Part shown: piece by piece, positions 49,331 through 60,701 of the stretch | How the letters are laid out: each line of letters begins with the position of its first letter | Numbering within the stretch: the stretch's first letter is position 1 | DNA from: Hetaerina americana | Lineage: Eukaryota; Arthropoda; Insecta; Odonata; Calopterygidae | Assembly: GCA_022747635.1 (NCBI GenBank) | Contig: JAKTNV010000001.1 | Span: 40,753,572 to 40,817,571, forward strand | Direction of reading: 5' to 3' | Length of the DNA stretch: 64,000 nucleotides | Program-made: the position numbers and the translations under genes | The notes under the pieces: model-generated | Databases searched by the model: none | Seen by the model: only the letters and a program-made list of their open reading frames with translations | What the model was told of the DNA's origin: nothing

Positions 49331-51162
49331 GCAGCAAGCGCCTTCAGGGACTGAGTGAAGCGCGCTGATATTAATGTAATTTATGACAGTTGTGGCGCTC
49401 AAGTGCACCACCAAAGGACAAAGACAATTATAGTAATGCAGTCGAAAAAAAGGAATCATTATACACGCGAACGCTTTTAGTACAAGCAAAACTAATGACA
49501 GTAACGATATTAACCTCACCATATGAAATATCCTCCCAAATTTGATCCACAGTTTTGATTCCCTAACTTCACCAAGTGTTTGTTTTTTTTCGGCACAACC
49601 TGTACGTTCCCCAGCCTCTACTCATAACTCTTCCACGCATATTGCAAAGAGCCACTGATTTACACCATGATTGAAGGGGACTAAGAACGTATCCCCGACA
49701 GTTTTCTCTGCAGAATGGCAGCAAGTAAAATCGAGTACATCAGGACAATCAAGTGAACGAGTGACAACAACAGAAGTAAATCAAAGTATGAAGTATGACA
49801 GAGAGCTGAGGTTAAAGACGGAAGCTGCAGCCATTCCAAATCATCCTGTTTTATGAAGTGAAAGTACGTTGTAGGGGCGTCGGGCTGCCTATAGGCGAGA
49901 TTAAAAAGGAGGCTGAAAAAGCTTAGGAAGTCAAATTGGTATATTTCAAGAGAACTACGCATGATCGCTCGACGAAAATGAAATGAAATACAGAGTGAGC
50001 CTTCGCATATTGCGACGGAATGGGTGTATTTCCTACGCTGGTTTTTGCAATACTATTCACGGAAATCTCCCGTGAAACGGTGGAAATCGGTATTTAGTCC
50101 ACAGGAGATTCCACAATGCGAAAATGTCATGACTCGCGGAATTTCTACCTAACACGCAAATAAAAGTAATAAAGCTTGATGAATGCTAACTTTCTAGCAT
50201 TGAAAAAGCATGGACATTCCTACTAAATTCCGGCATGCTTTCTGATCTCTGTTCATTAACAGCTGATTGCAGAGGAATTCTGTTTACGGTTTCCCCACCT
50301 CGTTTACCTCCAGATGGCGTCTTGTTTCCCCATTCCTTTTTTCTTATGGCCGATTTCATGTGATTAGAGCCGTTTCTTGCTCATGCTCTTGACGGCGTTA
50401 AATAAATAAAATACAGTTAATGAATCATTTTTGGACGGCGTTTAAAAAATTAAGGAGTATGGATATCAGTATTTCAGTGCGGTAATACAAAATAGAGTAG
50501 ATCATTGAAGATAATAACTAAGAGCAGAGAAATAATATGCCTTGAAAATAATAAGTGCGACGTAGGCGCCCGATTGCAAATAGCTCCTTTACTCTGTTAA
50601 AACTGACAAAAAAACAATTGGAACTTAAAGCCGTATCACCATGCTACTTCCGCAACGCAAACTTTAAGTGGCTTTGAATTATTCTTTGGTGCGATAACTC
50701 TTCATTGGTAAGAAGGAAGGAGTTGAAAGTCTGGAATGCTGGAGGATGACGATTAATATCGTGGTGAATGGGAATATGTTTTCGTGGAAAACGCATTCAG
50801 TCCTCAGTTTTATCGGGAAACGAAATACAACGTGAAGGGAATATTAGCGGGGAAAGGCAACAAAATAAACAGACGATAAATAATCATCATCAAATAAAAC
50901 TGCAATAGCAAAACGCTAGAAATGGACTGAAAACAAATGAAAAGGCTAAAAAGGATGAGGGAATGAAATTAAAACCTTGAAAAATTAGGAAGATAATTCA
51001 TCAAATGTTTATCGTTGGCATAAGTATTTCTAAATGAAGGCAATCCTCTACTGACGGGAAAAAATGAGTGCTCTAATTTTTAAAATTATAAGCAAATTAT
51101 TTGTTTAAAACATGAACTAGTACCAGATGAAAACAAGTAGCTAGAGATGGAATGGAAAGAAA
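49331..51162. other. AT-rich non-coding stretch
   Basis: Nothing recognisable. Short frames near 49671-49962 on both strands have no motif. Confidence 0.5.
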
Positions 51163-51765
51163 TTAATGATCGTCGAAAATTGATGAAGAAACGGTAACGG
51201 GAGATGAAGTAAACAAATCTGGCTTCGCGGATACAGATGGCATATGACGAAGGGTTTCTATTTCATCCGTCAAAGCGGAAATTCCGGAGTGATATATGAA
51301 AATGATGCTTCCGTGAGGTAGAAAAGTAAGGACGAAAAAGAAACGAGGGTTCCCCTCGCACCCTGCCAGCGCCCGGGGAGCCCTAATTTGAAGACCGGAA
51401 GTTAGTCGACCGTCGAGGAATGAAAAAGTCGTTATAAAAATGTCGTTTGCGTAAATTATGCCGTGGATAAATAAAGCGTCGTCTTTTTTCAAGAGGAAAA
51501 ATGAAACGAATATTTTGAGAGGTGGCGGAAGGAATCGAAAAAGAGCGCAGGGCGGCGCACATGTGGGGGAGGATGTAGGTAGCAGGGGGACTTCCCGGAT
51601 GATACCGCTGGATGAGGCATACCGAGTTGTCCCCATCCCACCTCTCTCTTGAATAAACATTATATATAAAGCCCTAGTCATTGGGATCGCTGAATTACGT
51701 TCCCTTCCCAGAACAGCTATTTTCGATCCAGGGTTCAAGGAAAGAGCTAGGGGAAGAGAGCACAT
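51163..51765 (-). CDS. Hypothetical ORF, 200 aa, unrecognised
   Basis: This is the longest frame in the window that starts with ATG and does not read as obvious low-complexity sequence. The peptide begins MCSLPLALSL, has a leucine/phenylalanine-rich stretch near residues 140-155 (FFVLTFLPHGSIIFIY) that could be membrane-associated, and ends in FDDH. No domain is recognised. It has no visible neighbours, TATA box or polyadenylation signal close by, and a + strand frame (51458-51652) overlaps it. In 64 kb one random frame of this length is not surprising, so I give it low weight. A decayed gene or a long exon are alternatives. Confidence 0.15.
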   Translation of the reverse strand: MCSLPLALSLNPGSKIAVLGRERNSAIPMTRALYIMFIQERGGMGTTRYASSSGIIREVPLLPTSSPTCAPPCALFRFLPPPLKIFVSFFLLKKDDALFIHGIIYANDIFITTFSFLDGRLTSGLQIRAPRALAGCEGNPRFFFVLTFLPHGSIIFIYHSGISALTDEIETLRHMPSVSAKPDLFTSSPVTVSSSIFDDH

Positions 51766-52250
51766 TCAACTTTCTTGGATTGACTGCGTAAATTGGTGAT
51801 ATTTCAGCCAAGTTTTATCACAGATCAGCTGATGAACCCTACAAATAAAATTATCCTTAGGATTTCAAACACAAATCTGGAACATAACTATGAAACTCTG
51901 ACGAAGTATTACGATCCATATCCCCCACGGGCTACAAAAGGAAATGTATGCCAAGAAAAATACAGCTTAAAATTACAATTTTTTTTGCTTTAGCGATAAC
52001 TTTTGCTATTAAACTTACCCATTCCTGATGCAAAAAGGTAGGAGATTTGAGTTAAGACTTGGGCAGATTTTGGTAGCTCCTTCCCAGGGAAATTGAACGA
52101 AGAGTGAAGACCCAATAATATACCATTGGGTATAGGAGCCAACAATGGCACTTGTAAGGAGGATGTAAATTAAATAGTCTCAGGTTATTTAAGGAATGAA
52201 ATAAATATCCCGGAAAAATTGTCCTAAAGAGAGTCAACATTTGATAAAAT
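51766..52250. other. AT-rich spacer
   Basis: Nothing supported. Confidence 0.5.
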
Positions 52251-53180
52251 TTGAAGATACTCGCTTCTCCCGGTAGGGATTGCAAAAGAGATTCCCCTTC
52301 CTTACTCTGTCGACAACAAAGTTACGGCGTAATTTCCACACGAAGACCAGTTCATTTCGGCACGATCGCCCCAGAGTTGAACGCACAAGAGACTGTGCAA
52401 ACCGATACGAGAGAGAGCATCACCCCGCCACTACTTGGCGAAGAGAGAATGGACAAAAGCGGAGCAAGGGAAAAGGAAAACAAGAGCAGTGGAGGCATAG
52501 AGAGAAAGCAGCACAGTGCGACCACCCGCAGAGGCACAATCCTCGGAGGAATGAGAGCTGTCGGGAGAAATTTCGGAACGAGCCCAGGAGAGGGAAGAGA
52601 AAGAGAGAAACATGTCCTTGTATATGCCATGTCGAGAAGGGGGTCTGAACACTCCCGTCCTTTCCTCCCCCGACTCCAGGACCCCTTCTGCCAGCCCTGC
52701 GCGCCCCAGGTGAGGCGGTGGGACGAGTGCGCGGGAACGAGAGGCGTTAGTCGATTCGTGGGCGGGCACAACAACAGGCCGTGGCGGTGGGCGTGCGGTG
52801 GCAGCAGTCCGTTTCGAGTGGGCTCCTTTGAAGAGGTTTTTAGAGGTGCGCTGGAGGGCTAAAGGGCGGTGGGGGTGGTGATCGTGGTGGGGAGGTCACC
52901 GAGGGATACAGTCGGCACGCGTGGGGGCTCTGCGGAGGGGTCTCGTCGGCGTGCTCTCAGAGGGGGTGGTGGCGGCGTGGGGTAGAAGGCGTGTCGGGGA
53001 CTTGCGGGGGCGGCAGAGGAGGGTGCTTAGGGGAGATGGCGGGAAAATGAGGGAGAAGGTGGGTGTTTTCGCGCGCTTTCGGGGGTCAACCAGGTGGCGG
53101 GGAACTCGTTCGCTCCACCTAAGCTGCCGCTCCAGCGATGGAGTTGCTCCACACAGCCCCCCGTTTCGTTCACTCGAGAA
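52251..53180. other. GC-rich, G-rich island with donor-like site
   Basis: CpG-rich and, from 52780 to 53070, very G-rich on +, with G-quadruplex-type clusters (for example GGGCGGTGGGGGTGG near 52864). Frames of 204 codons (52251-52862 +, TTG start), 140 codons (52352-52774 -) and others overlap on both strands. CCCAGGTGAGG near 52707 is a near-consensus 5' splice site, so this could be an untranslated first exon with its promoter, but nothing downstream confirms it. Confidence 0.35.
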
Positions 53181-54470
53181 TAAAAATGTGTGGACGACTA
53201 ATGGATCAAATGTAGATGGATCGCATGGTCAAACTCCTGATGCTATGAATGTAATACAGAAAAAATACAGAAAAATAATGAAATATATTAAAATCAATAA
53301 ATAAATGTTGGCTTGAAGCGCTGAATCCATTGATTTTTTCCCAATTTCTTTATACAAACTTTCCGCTCACCTCGTTATGCCCGGAGGCACACCTGTTAAT
53401 TACAAAAGAATGGTTCCTTTTTGAATAAAATAAAATGATATATTGCCTTAACAGAAAATCGATTGGCCCCATGAAAATATGCCACTCATGTTAGTAACGA
53501 AGGAATCGTACAAACCTCACTAGTTCATTAAGAACCCACTAGCATAGAATGTTAAGACTGGCATTTATTTGCGCTTAGTTGCATGACGTACTAGACGTAA
53601 TTCTAAAGATAATCGAGACAGTAGAACGTCTCAATCAGTGGCTATTCGAACACGGACAGTGAATGAAATGCAGGATTGATTACGGTAATCTAAGAGCATT
53701 TCCAGAGAAGTTTACAATGGTGATCCCAAAGTGCTAGGCCGACATCATTCATGCGGAGGTTTAGGAGAGGTAAAAGCAACTTACCCTCATTCTTCAGGCC
53801 TTTCATTGTCATTAACAGCAGAAGCTAGAGGAAACAGTTAATAAAGGTGGCAATAGACATATCTTCCAGCGAACATTTCCAAGCCTTCCTCACGGCTCGA
53901 GTACGCCCACCACCCACTGTGGCGGTTACAGATTCTCCATTTTAATGTTGTCATAAAGAGATCTTCAAAACAAAAATGATGGGCACTGATAAATGTGATC
54001 AAATGAAATAGGACACGGAACGGAAACATTCGAAAACGCAAAAGCTGTTACGACAACTGGACAGGCAGCAATGCTCACGTTGCTAAGGTAGACGCTGATA
54101 TTTAAGGCTAAGAAATCTGTAACAAAATAAAAAGATATGCTTTCTCATATGTGTACGCAAAATCAAAGTCGTATCCAGGAAAAACTCGAGTGCATATTTC
54201 ACGCGATTGTGCCCATACGATCAGACGACATTAGGTAGAGCGCATGAGGAATTTGCGTCGGCTCTCTTCCATGCATACATACTACATCCAATATGGAGAG
54301 TTTCTATTGCAAATAAAAGATCAAAAACGGCCACAGAGAGGGTGAGAGAGCTTGAGGCGTGGAAACCGAGGAAAAGCACAAGTCCTCAGGTACATGTACA
54401 CGAGAAACTCTTTGATCGTTGACTTTTCCATGGAAATTATTAATGTGAAACTTTTCAAATATCAGTCAAC
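53181..54470. other. AT-rich spacer
   Basis: Nothing supported. Short frames at 53838-54041 (-) and 54207-54422 (+) are unrecognised. Confidence 0.5.
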
Positions 54471-55900
54471 CGTAAAAATAAGTCCGTGGTGAACACGACC
54501 CACCAATCATATCGTGCATGAAACCGTGCGCGCGCGCGTACACTCAAACGAATCGCATTTTCCTTTGAGGTTTTCACCAATGCTTGCCGCGCTCGGATGG
54601 TATTAGGTGTAGGGAGGACGAGACGGGAGGGGATGAAGGAGAGAAAAACAGGGAGCATAGTTCAGGGTAGCGACGAAGGTAGGAGAGAGAGAGAGGATGC
54701 AATGAAAGGAAGAGCGAAAGGTAGGATGAAATCTAATTTCCTCTCACCATCTCACCCATAAATCCACCGAACACATGCCGTTCATCTCTCAGATCGATGT
54801 CTAGGGATGTGGAATACTCGGTTGAGTAAAAGAAAAAGAGAGCTAAAGTGTATCTCTCAGGAGGAGAGGGGAGAAACTAAACTTACGAGGGAATGAGACC
54901 ACAACATTGGCCCGATGGTTAAACCACAGATTCACGTGCGTGCGAACCATTAGGAAAAGAAGCGGAAAAAATGCCACAATTAGGATTTAACGGCGCGACA
55001 AAATAGATTACCAGCAAGAGAAAACTCATGTGGGGATTGGCTAACCTATTTGCAGTCATTCCCGATTTTCCCATGAAAGGAAAATTAAACTATTAATACT
55101 TATAACAATTCACAGAAGCATCTACTTGGCTTCAAAAGCTGAACGTCCCATTAAATGAGGCAAAAATTATCCTATACCGTGCAAAAATTCTAACTTCAGG
55201 TACAACGACGGAGAGAAGGAACGTGGACGAGGCGATTCTGAACAAGAGAGAACCGGACATAATTGCGCGAGAATCAAATGGAATATAATGAGACAAATGG
55301 AGAGGATTCGGAAATGGAAATTCGACGCGACCGGAGCGATAATAAGAGGGGAATGCAATTAAAACTGGATTCGCGCGTGTTTGAAAAACGGCACACCTAG
55401 TCCGCAAGGGGATGAAATGAGATCAGAGAGGGGATGCGGAATGGGACGTTAATGACAGCGGTGGGTGGAGGTGTACTCACCGAGGGTAAGGTGAAGAGGT
55501 GGGTGGGTGGGGAGAGGGAGGAAAGCGGACACGGGAACGCCAATGGGAGATGAGTGGCAGGGCCAGGAATGGGAAGAGAGCGCAGAAGCCGCCGCCACTC
55601 CCTCATTTCTCCACCGGGATCACCTTTGAAAACCGCACTCGACAGAGAGCCGCACTCATCCGTGCCTCGTGGTTTAACAACACTTTATAAATTGAGAACG
55701 CTGGGAAATGGAGGAGCGTAAATCATCCGCGCAGTCACTTGCTTTGTTTTTTTCCACCTCTATCCCTCTCCGAAGCGTTATTTCGGAGCAAAGCGAAGAG
55801 GAGCCGGGATACAATCGAGAAGGATTCCTACCCATTCCACCCGGGTCATAACGAAAGGAAAATTATCGGCGGCGAAGGATCAAAAGAAAGAACGCTTTGA
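54471..55900. other. GC-richer region with purine-rich + strand
   Basis: A (CG)n-type run lies at about 54527-54539, a (GA)n run near 54683-54694, and G/A-rich + strand DNA at 54600-54730 and 55420-55590. Minus frames 55132-55407 and 55397-55606 are unrecognised. Confidence 0.45.
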
Positions 55901-56771
55901 CGCCTTTAATTTTTTTCAAAGACCGTAAAAAGAAGGGATTCGCCATTCTCATTTTTTTTCTCGGAATGACTCAAGAGATGAATACTGCCACCGACCCCTG
56001 CATTGGTCGCTTTACTTTCTTCACTCACGGAAATATTAACTGAGGTACGAGGACTGAAGGCAACTTTGGATGTATATCTTCTTCTGCAAAGCTGTCAAAT
56101 TCATACAGCTGTTCAATTAAAATTTTCATACATCAGTTCACTAGTTAAAATACATTCATAAGCAAGTATTTATAGAACTGAGAGTTCAGAAAAAAGTATG
56201 TAATATGATAAGAGAGACTTTAAATTTCATTTACATCAATATCATGAAGGGAAATGGTCGAAAGGAATTTCATTAATTGAAGGATAAAGTCGATAGCTTG
56301 CATCCTTCTAGCACTGGATAAATTCATAACTGCACAAAAACAATTATGGCTGAGCAATTTTTCTAAAACAATTTAAACTATAAACACTTTGTACGTTTGT
56401 TAAGAGTGGGATTTGTAGTTGACCGAGAATTACGAAACTGTTAAAACCTTTCTGAACTGCGATATGTTTGTCATCGAAACTTCTTCTTTTACTCATTTGA
56501 TTGGAGGCAAATATGTCACTACATAAACAAGGAGGGAAAACGCAACAGAATCAAAGTGAACGCAAGAGCAGACGTAGGTGCTATAAATAAAATTAAGTTT
56601 ACAGTATTTGAGAATTCAAATCATCAACCAGGTTTGGCTCTGAAGTATATACAGCGGCATAACACCCGTGAGGAGGTTAAATGTGAGGCTTAGTTCAAAT
56701 GCTACGTACTTCGTTCAATTTTTTTCGGCTGTATTTCAGTAATTTATTGTTCTGTTTTAATTGATTTCTAG
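55901..56771. other. AT-rich stretch ending in a strong acceptor-like tract
   Basis: The last 45 bases are T-rich, include a TTAAT branch-like motif, and end in TTGATTTCTAG at 56771. The pattern resembles a metazoan 3' splice site. The rest holds nothing recognisable. Confidence 0.35.
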
Positions 56772-56834
56772 GAGAACAAAACTGCCAATATCTCCCCGTT
56801 CCAAGCCCCACTTTACGAGCAAACCGGAAAATGA
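56772..56834 (+). CDS. Candidate short terminal exon, 20 codons plus stop
   Basis: Directly after the TTTCTAG acceptor-like site, the frame starting at 56772 reads ENKTANISPFQAPLYEQTGK and then TGA. Many codons end in C or G although the flanks are AT-rich. Another frame in the same DNA stays open for 115 codons (56761-57108) but becomes AT-driven (N, K, I). I recognise no protein. The call depends wholly on the acceptor, and the phase is unknown. Confidence 0.15.
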   Translation, partial: ENKTANISPFQAPLYEQTGK

Positions 56835-58232
56835 TAGAGAGTCAAATATAAACACCGTATACCCAAATCTAACTAAGAATTATGTTTCTAATTTTCTCGA
56901 GTCTTGTATCCATCCCAAAATTATAATGATAATGAACCATCGAACTAGTCACATAGCATATTTTGGCCCCACACTATTTAGAATATCAGACCACAAAGAT
57001 AAAATAAGGGAGATAGATTCCAGTACAGATAGATCCAAATACTCATTCTTTCCCGGAAAAATCAGACATCATAAACATATTGTTAACAAAAAAATATCAA
57101 CTATGTAACTGATAACATTAAATTATATTATTCTGCAATTTTACCTCGACGCTTCGAATTTTAGCATTTTTAGATTTGATAGATATTGTCAAAATTCCTT
57201 TTGAAAAGAACTGATAAAAAGATGAGATCAACGACGTAAACATGAACTTTAAATAAATTTAGCCGTAATACGTGAATATTGTCGAACTCGGCGACTTTTA
57301 AATTTGGTGAATGGAACTGTAACTTGCTTTCCAGAATTTATGCACAACTCTAAATTATTCGATAAGACTATCGGAAAAAATGACTTCTCAACAATTAGTA
57401 CCGTTTATACTTATATTAAGCAATGGTTGAGGTCGTTATTCCTTATTTATTCAACAAATAAGTTACCACACACGATGAGGGTAATGCAAAAGTGCGATGT
57501 ATGAACAATACTATTAGCCATAATAACAGAAAATGATGAAATAATATCTTAAATGCGTAATTAATTCATATAAACAGCAACAATTATATTCACTTAACCG
57601 GAATACATTTCATAAACCTTCACTGCCCGATAAGAGTTTTATCTTTCGGAGAGAAGGTACTGACAGAGAGAAAAAGGCAATCACAGATTAATGGATCAGG
57701 GCTCTCGGATATATATAAAATAATTCTGACGAAGGAGCTACCTCCTCGGATAAATGGTCCAGTCCAGGCAAGTTGGCGCCATCTGCTATTAAAATCCGCT
57801 GTCACAGCGCCGTCTAAAATCTGTGCTTCCCAATGATGCGGTTAATTAAAATAACTTGAATACATTCAATAGAATCAAGATTCAAGAATTCAAGATTTTC
57901 AGAAGAAAAGGAATTTTACTTTAACGATGTCAGTTTGAAGATCTACCAACCGCAATTGCCTAACAATGCAATTAGCTCACCATAGCTCTAATAATTTTTC
58001 CGAGTCCATCCTCTCTTCGCGTGACTTAATTCCTCGCGTTACATAGGGAGATTTTCATTTGCAAAGTCATTTACCGCTCCATTTTCAACTTTTTAGCAAA
58101 TTGCAACAATTAATTTTAAGGCTCAGTCCGTTTAATGCAAGCTGAAGAATAGTTTTCAGGGCAAACGAAAATACGCAACATTCACTATCTGAATTCCTGC
58201 TGAAAACTTAGACACACCAGTCAGTCTGTAGC
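56835..58232. other. AT-rich spacer
   Basis: Nothing supported. Confidence 0.5.
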
Positions 58233-58660
58233 GTGGAAGGAGAGAACGTTTTGAGGTCTAAGATCGAAAAAGTAAGACGAGTGCCCAACATCAATAATAA
58301 GCTAACCGTCAATAAATCAATACCCCACTTTGTGCTTTCCTCCCGTCTTAAATACAATCCTAATAAGACAACCTTTCCAAAGAGTAGCAAGTGGATAACG
58401 ACTGCTCGTCTTGAGAGAAGCCGCACCCATCGACATCTGAAATTCTCAGCAACACTTCCATGAAACCATCGGATTCCGATGTGACCCTTAATGAGTACTT
58501 CTTCGATCAATCGATCGGCGTCATTCCATTTCAAGAAATCTCGAGCGAGCTGAAGGAGTTTTGTGTGTTCGAAAGGAATGCAAATACAGTAAAAACTATC
58601 TGTACCAACCAAAAAGTGAGAATTCCAAGAGGCACCGGAACCATTGCCAGGAAATTCTGA
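58233..58660 (+). pseudogene. Possible decayed coding fragment with frame change
   Basis: One frame is open from 58233 (GTG) to the stop at 58461-58463. A second, shifted by one base, is open from 58415 to 58660 and contains an ATG at 58460. Its peptide includes TLNEYFFDQSIGVIPFQEIS and looks codon-biased. Joined conceptually near 58415-58460 they would give about 140 residues, which suggests a single-base indel in an old gene or transposon ORF. A donor-like AAA|GTGAGA lies in phase at 58615/58616, so an intact short exon is the alternative. A 134-codon minus frame (58208-58612, TTG start) covers the same DNA and may be the shadow or, less likely, the real one. No family is recognised. Confidence 0.2.
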
Positions 58661-59330
58661 TTCTTAAAATTTTTCTGTTCAACAAAAATTGAGCTAAAAC
58701 ACAATTTAAAAATTCATACCTCCATTGCCTTCCACATAAAATAGAACTATGCACCGAAAATAAAAGAATTATCTAACACTGTTGAATTATTTTTTACCAA
58801 TAGGCTCTGGGAATATTATATAATCACGTTCATTGAAAATTTGAAAAAAACTCGGTATTAAAATTTTGAAATTTGACTTTCGATACACTATGCATGAATA
58901 ATTGTGCGCTATGAAACTGGTTGATTTAAGCACTTAGCAGGTAATTTTCCACACTTATTTAATGTAATACTTGACCGGTTTAGACGTTTTAAGATCATTT
59001 TTAAAAGCACAATTGATGTCATAACGCATAAACCGGTCACATATTAAAATGAATTAAGAAAAAAAATATTAGCAAGTGTTTTTCAAACAACATGAGAACT
59101 CCACCATGCCTGAGTGCCTACAAGTGATCCTGTAAAACTGGGTTTTCACAAAAACCGGATTTCAAGCCATAAATTACTAAGGTTAAGTAAATTGAATAAA
59201 ATAATGCTACAATTATTAAATTATAAGATTAAATTCCCCAAAGACAAGGCTAACGGGATAATTACTTGGATGAAGAGCGAATGTTAAGACTAGCTAGTTC
59301 AGAAGGGCGCCAACGCATTAGTCACGCAGA
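58661..59330. other. AT-rich spacer
   Basis: Nothing supported. Confidence 0.5.
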
Positions 59331-59700
59331 GTCAGTTTTGAGTAGGATGGGAGTACTGGTTGGCATATGGCGGAACGAGAGGCTGGTGTGGTTGGCAAGA
59401 TTTGCGTGAAGGGAGCTCACAGCGGTGAGAGGAGTTTGACGACAGGAAAAACGAAGCGGGAAGGTCTGAAGACCGGACTGAAGAATGGAGAGAAGAGCCG
59501 CGGGGTAAGAATGGGATATATGGGATATCGAAGGAGGCGCACAGGAAATACCCTTTCAAAGTTGCGGAAAGAGGACTGCAGGAGTCGGGAATGTTAACTC
59601 TCCTCAGGAAACTTATTCTGTAGGGCAGAGTCGAAAGCTAAACCCATTAGTGGCCTTGAGGGGGCAGGGGAGAGGAGAAAAAATGTAGAGAGGCCGAAAG
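59331..59700. other. Purine-rich patch
   Basis: The + strand is G/A-rich. Frames on both strands (59332-59559 - and 59367-59597 +) are composition-like. Confidence 0.45.
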
Positions 59701-59787
59701 CTTACAGCAATGCATTATCGTAAGAGTCCATTGGGTTAATGTGCTGCTCTGTGTCCACACACAATCGCTAGTCCTCATACACATAAA

Positions 59788-60090
59788 TGAAAGAAGTGGG
59801 TATTCCAAAGAAACTGCGGGAGATGCCGCAACAGTAACTTTTAACGGAGTCATCCGCTAATGTGCATTTCAATGCAACAATTTCAGAGTGTAAAAATCAT
59901 TCGCCTTGACTGGGACTCGAACCCAGATCCCTCAATATCCGGTCGAGTGCTTTAGCCACTTAAGCTACCGAGGCGTCCCGGTAGCTTAAGTGGCTAAAGC
60001 ACTCGACCGGATATTGAGGGATCTGGGTTCGAGTCCCAGTCAAGGCGAATGATTTTTACACTCTGAAATTGTTGCATTGAAAGAAGTGGG
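59788..60090. mobile_element. Family A SINE, head-to-head palindromic dimer with target-site duplication
   Basis: TGAAAGAAGTGGG occurs at 59788-59800 and 60078-60090, flanking the insert. The left unit (59801-59977) is a complete minus-strand family A element, from its 3' end ATTCCAAAGAAA to its head GAGGCGTC. The right unit (59979-60079) is the first 101 bases of the same element on the plus strand, ending at GTTGCATTG. The arms 59870-59970 and 59979-60079 are perfect reverse complements by eye, separated by 8 bases. Each unit keeps intact A and B boxes (left: rc of 59956-59967 and 59913-59923; right: 59982-59993 and 60026-60036), so two internal RNA polymerase III promoters face away from each other. 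The perfect arms and clear duplication suggest a recent insertion. Confidence 0.85.
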
Positions 60091-60539
60091 AGCAAAAGAT
60101 GAAATGAAACATCCCTCAAGTCTCCCGTGTTTCTCTAATTTGCAAATGTTAAGCATTTGGACATCGCTGTGCAAGTATGATAGATAGCTACTGTTAAAAA
60201 ACCAAAATTTCGTATCAAAAGCGACAAAAATAACACAGGCTTGCATGTCTTTAGTTTGCTATAAATATATAAATTTAATAAAATAAAAGTTTTCTTGACA
60301 CCACCGACCCAAAAAACTAAACAGTATTTTTATGAGATGACTTTCTTTTTCCGAATTAATTCCGTGAATATATGGTCTCGCAAGTAATACCCTCAAAAAT
60401 GTTGGATTCCGGTGAATTTTTCTCAGCAAGATGATTAAACATTCTCGCCATCGCGACTTGCGCGCAAGAAATTCTCAGTTTCGTTGAGCCATCAATCACA
60501 TCCCCATTTTTTTCACCCGGATCTACGAGTCAACCAAAG
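60091..60539. other. AT-rich spacer
   Basis: Nothing supported. Confidence 0.5.
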
Positions 60540-60701
60540 ATGAAAGTTAGTGATCGTAATCGATTCGAAACATCTCACAGAATACCGTCCTCCTCCTCCC
60601 GCACCAGAGAACCTTTAAATAAACAAGTCACCGAACCCAAGTCCGACGCTAAGAAAGCCAGGTTACAACCGTTAAATTTCCAATTAGACCAACGCTGTTG
60701 A
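60540..60701 (+). CDS. Candidate small ORF or first exon, 53 aa
   Basis: An ATG in an arthropod-like start context (ACCAAAGATGA) opens 53 codons. The peptide begins MKVSDRNRFE, contains a serine run (PSSSSRTREP), is basic in the middle (KSDAKKARLQ) and ends LDQRC. Composition is balanced here within an AT-rich area, and the codons look protein-like. A weak donor (CAG|GTTACA) falls at about 60661, so it could be a first exon. Otherwise it is a complete small protein or a chance frame. I recognise no family, and it has no convincing neighbours. Confidence 0.22.
   Translation: MKVSDRNRFETSHRIPSSSSRTREPLNKQVTEPKSDAKKARLQPLNFQLDQRC

Noticed and set aside
52251..52862. 204-codon frame on the + strand
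   Set aside because: TTG start, overlaps open frames of 112-140 codons on the other strand, and no domain is recognised.
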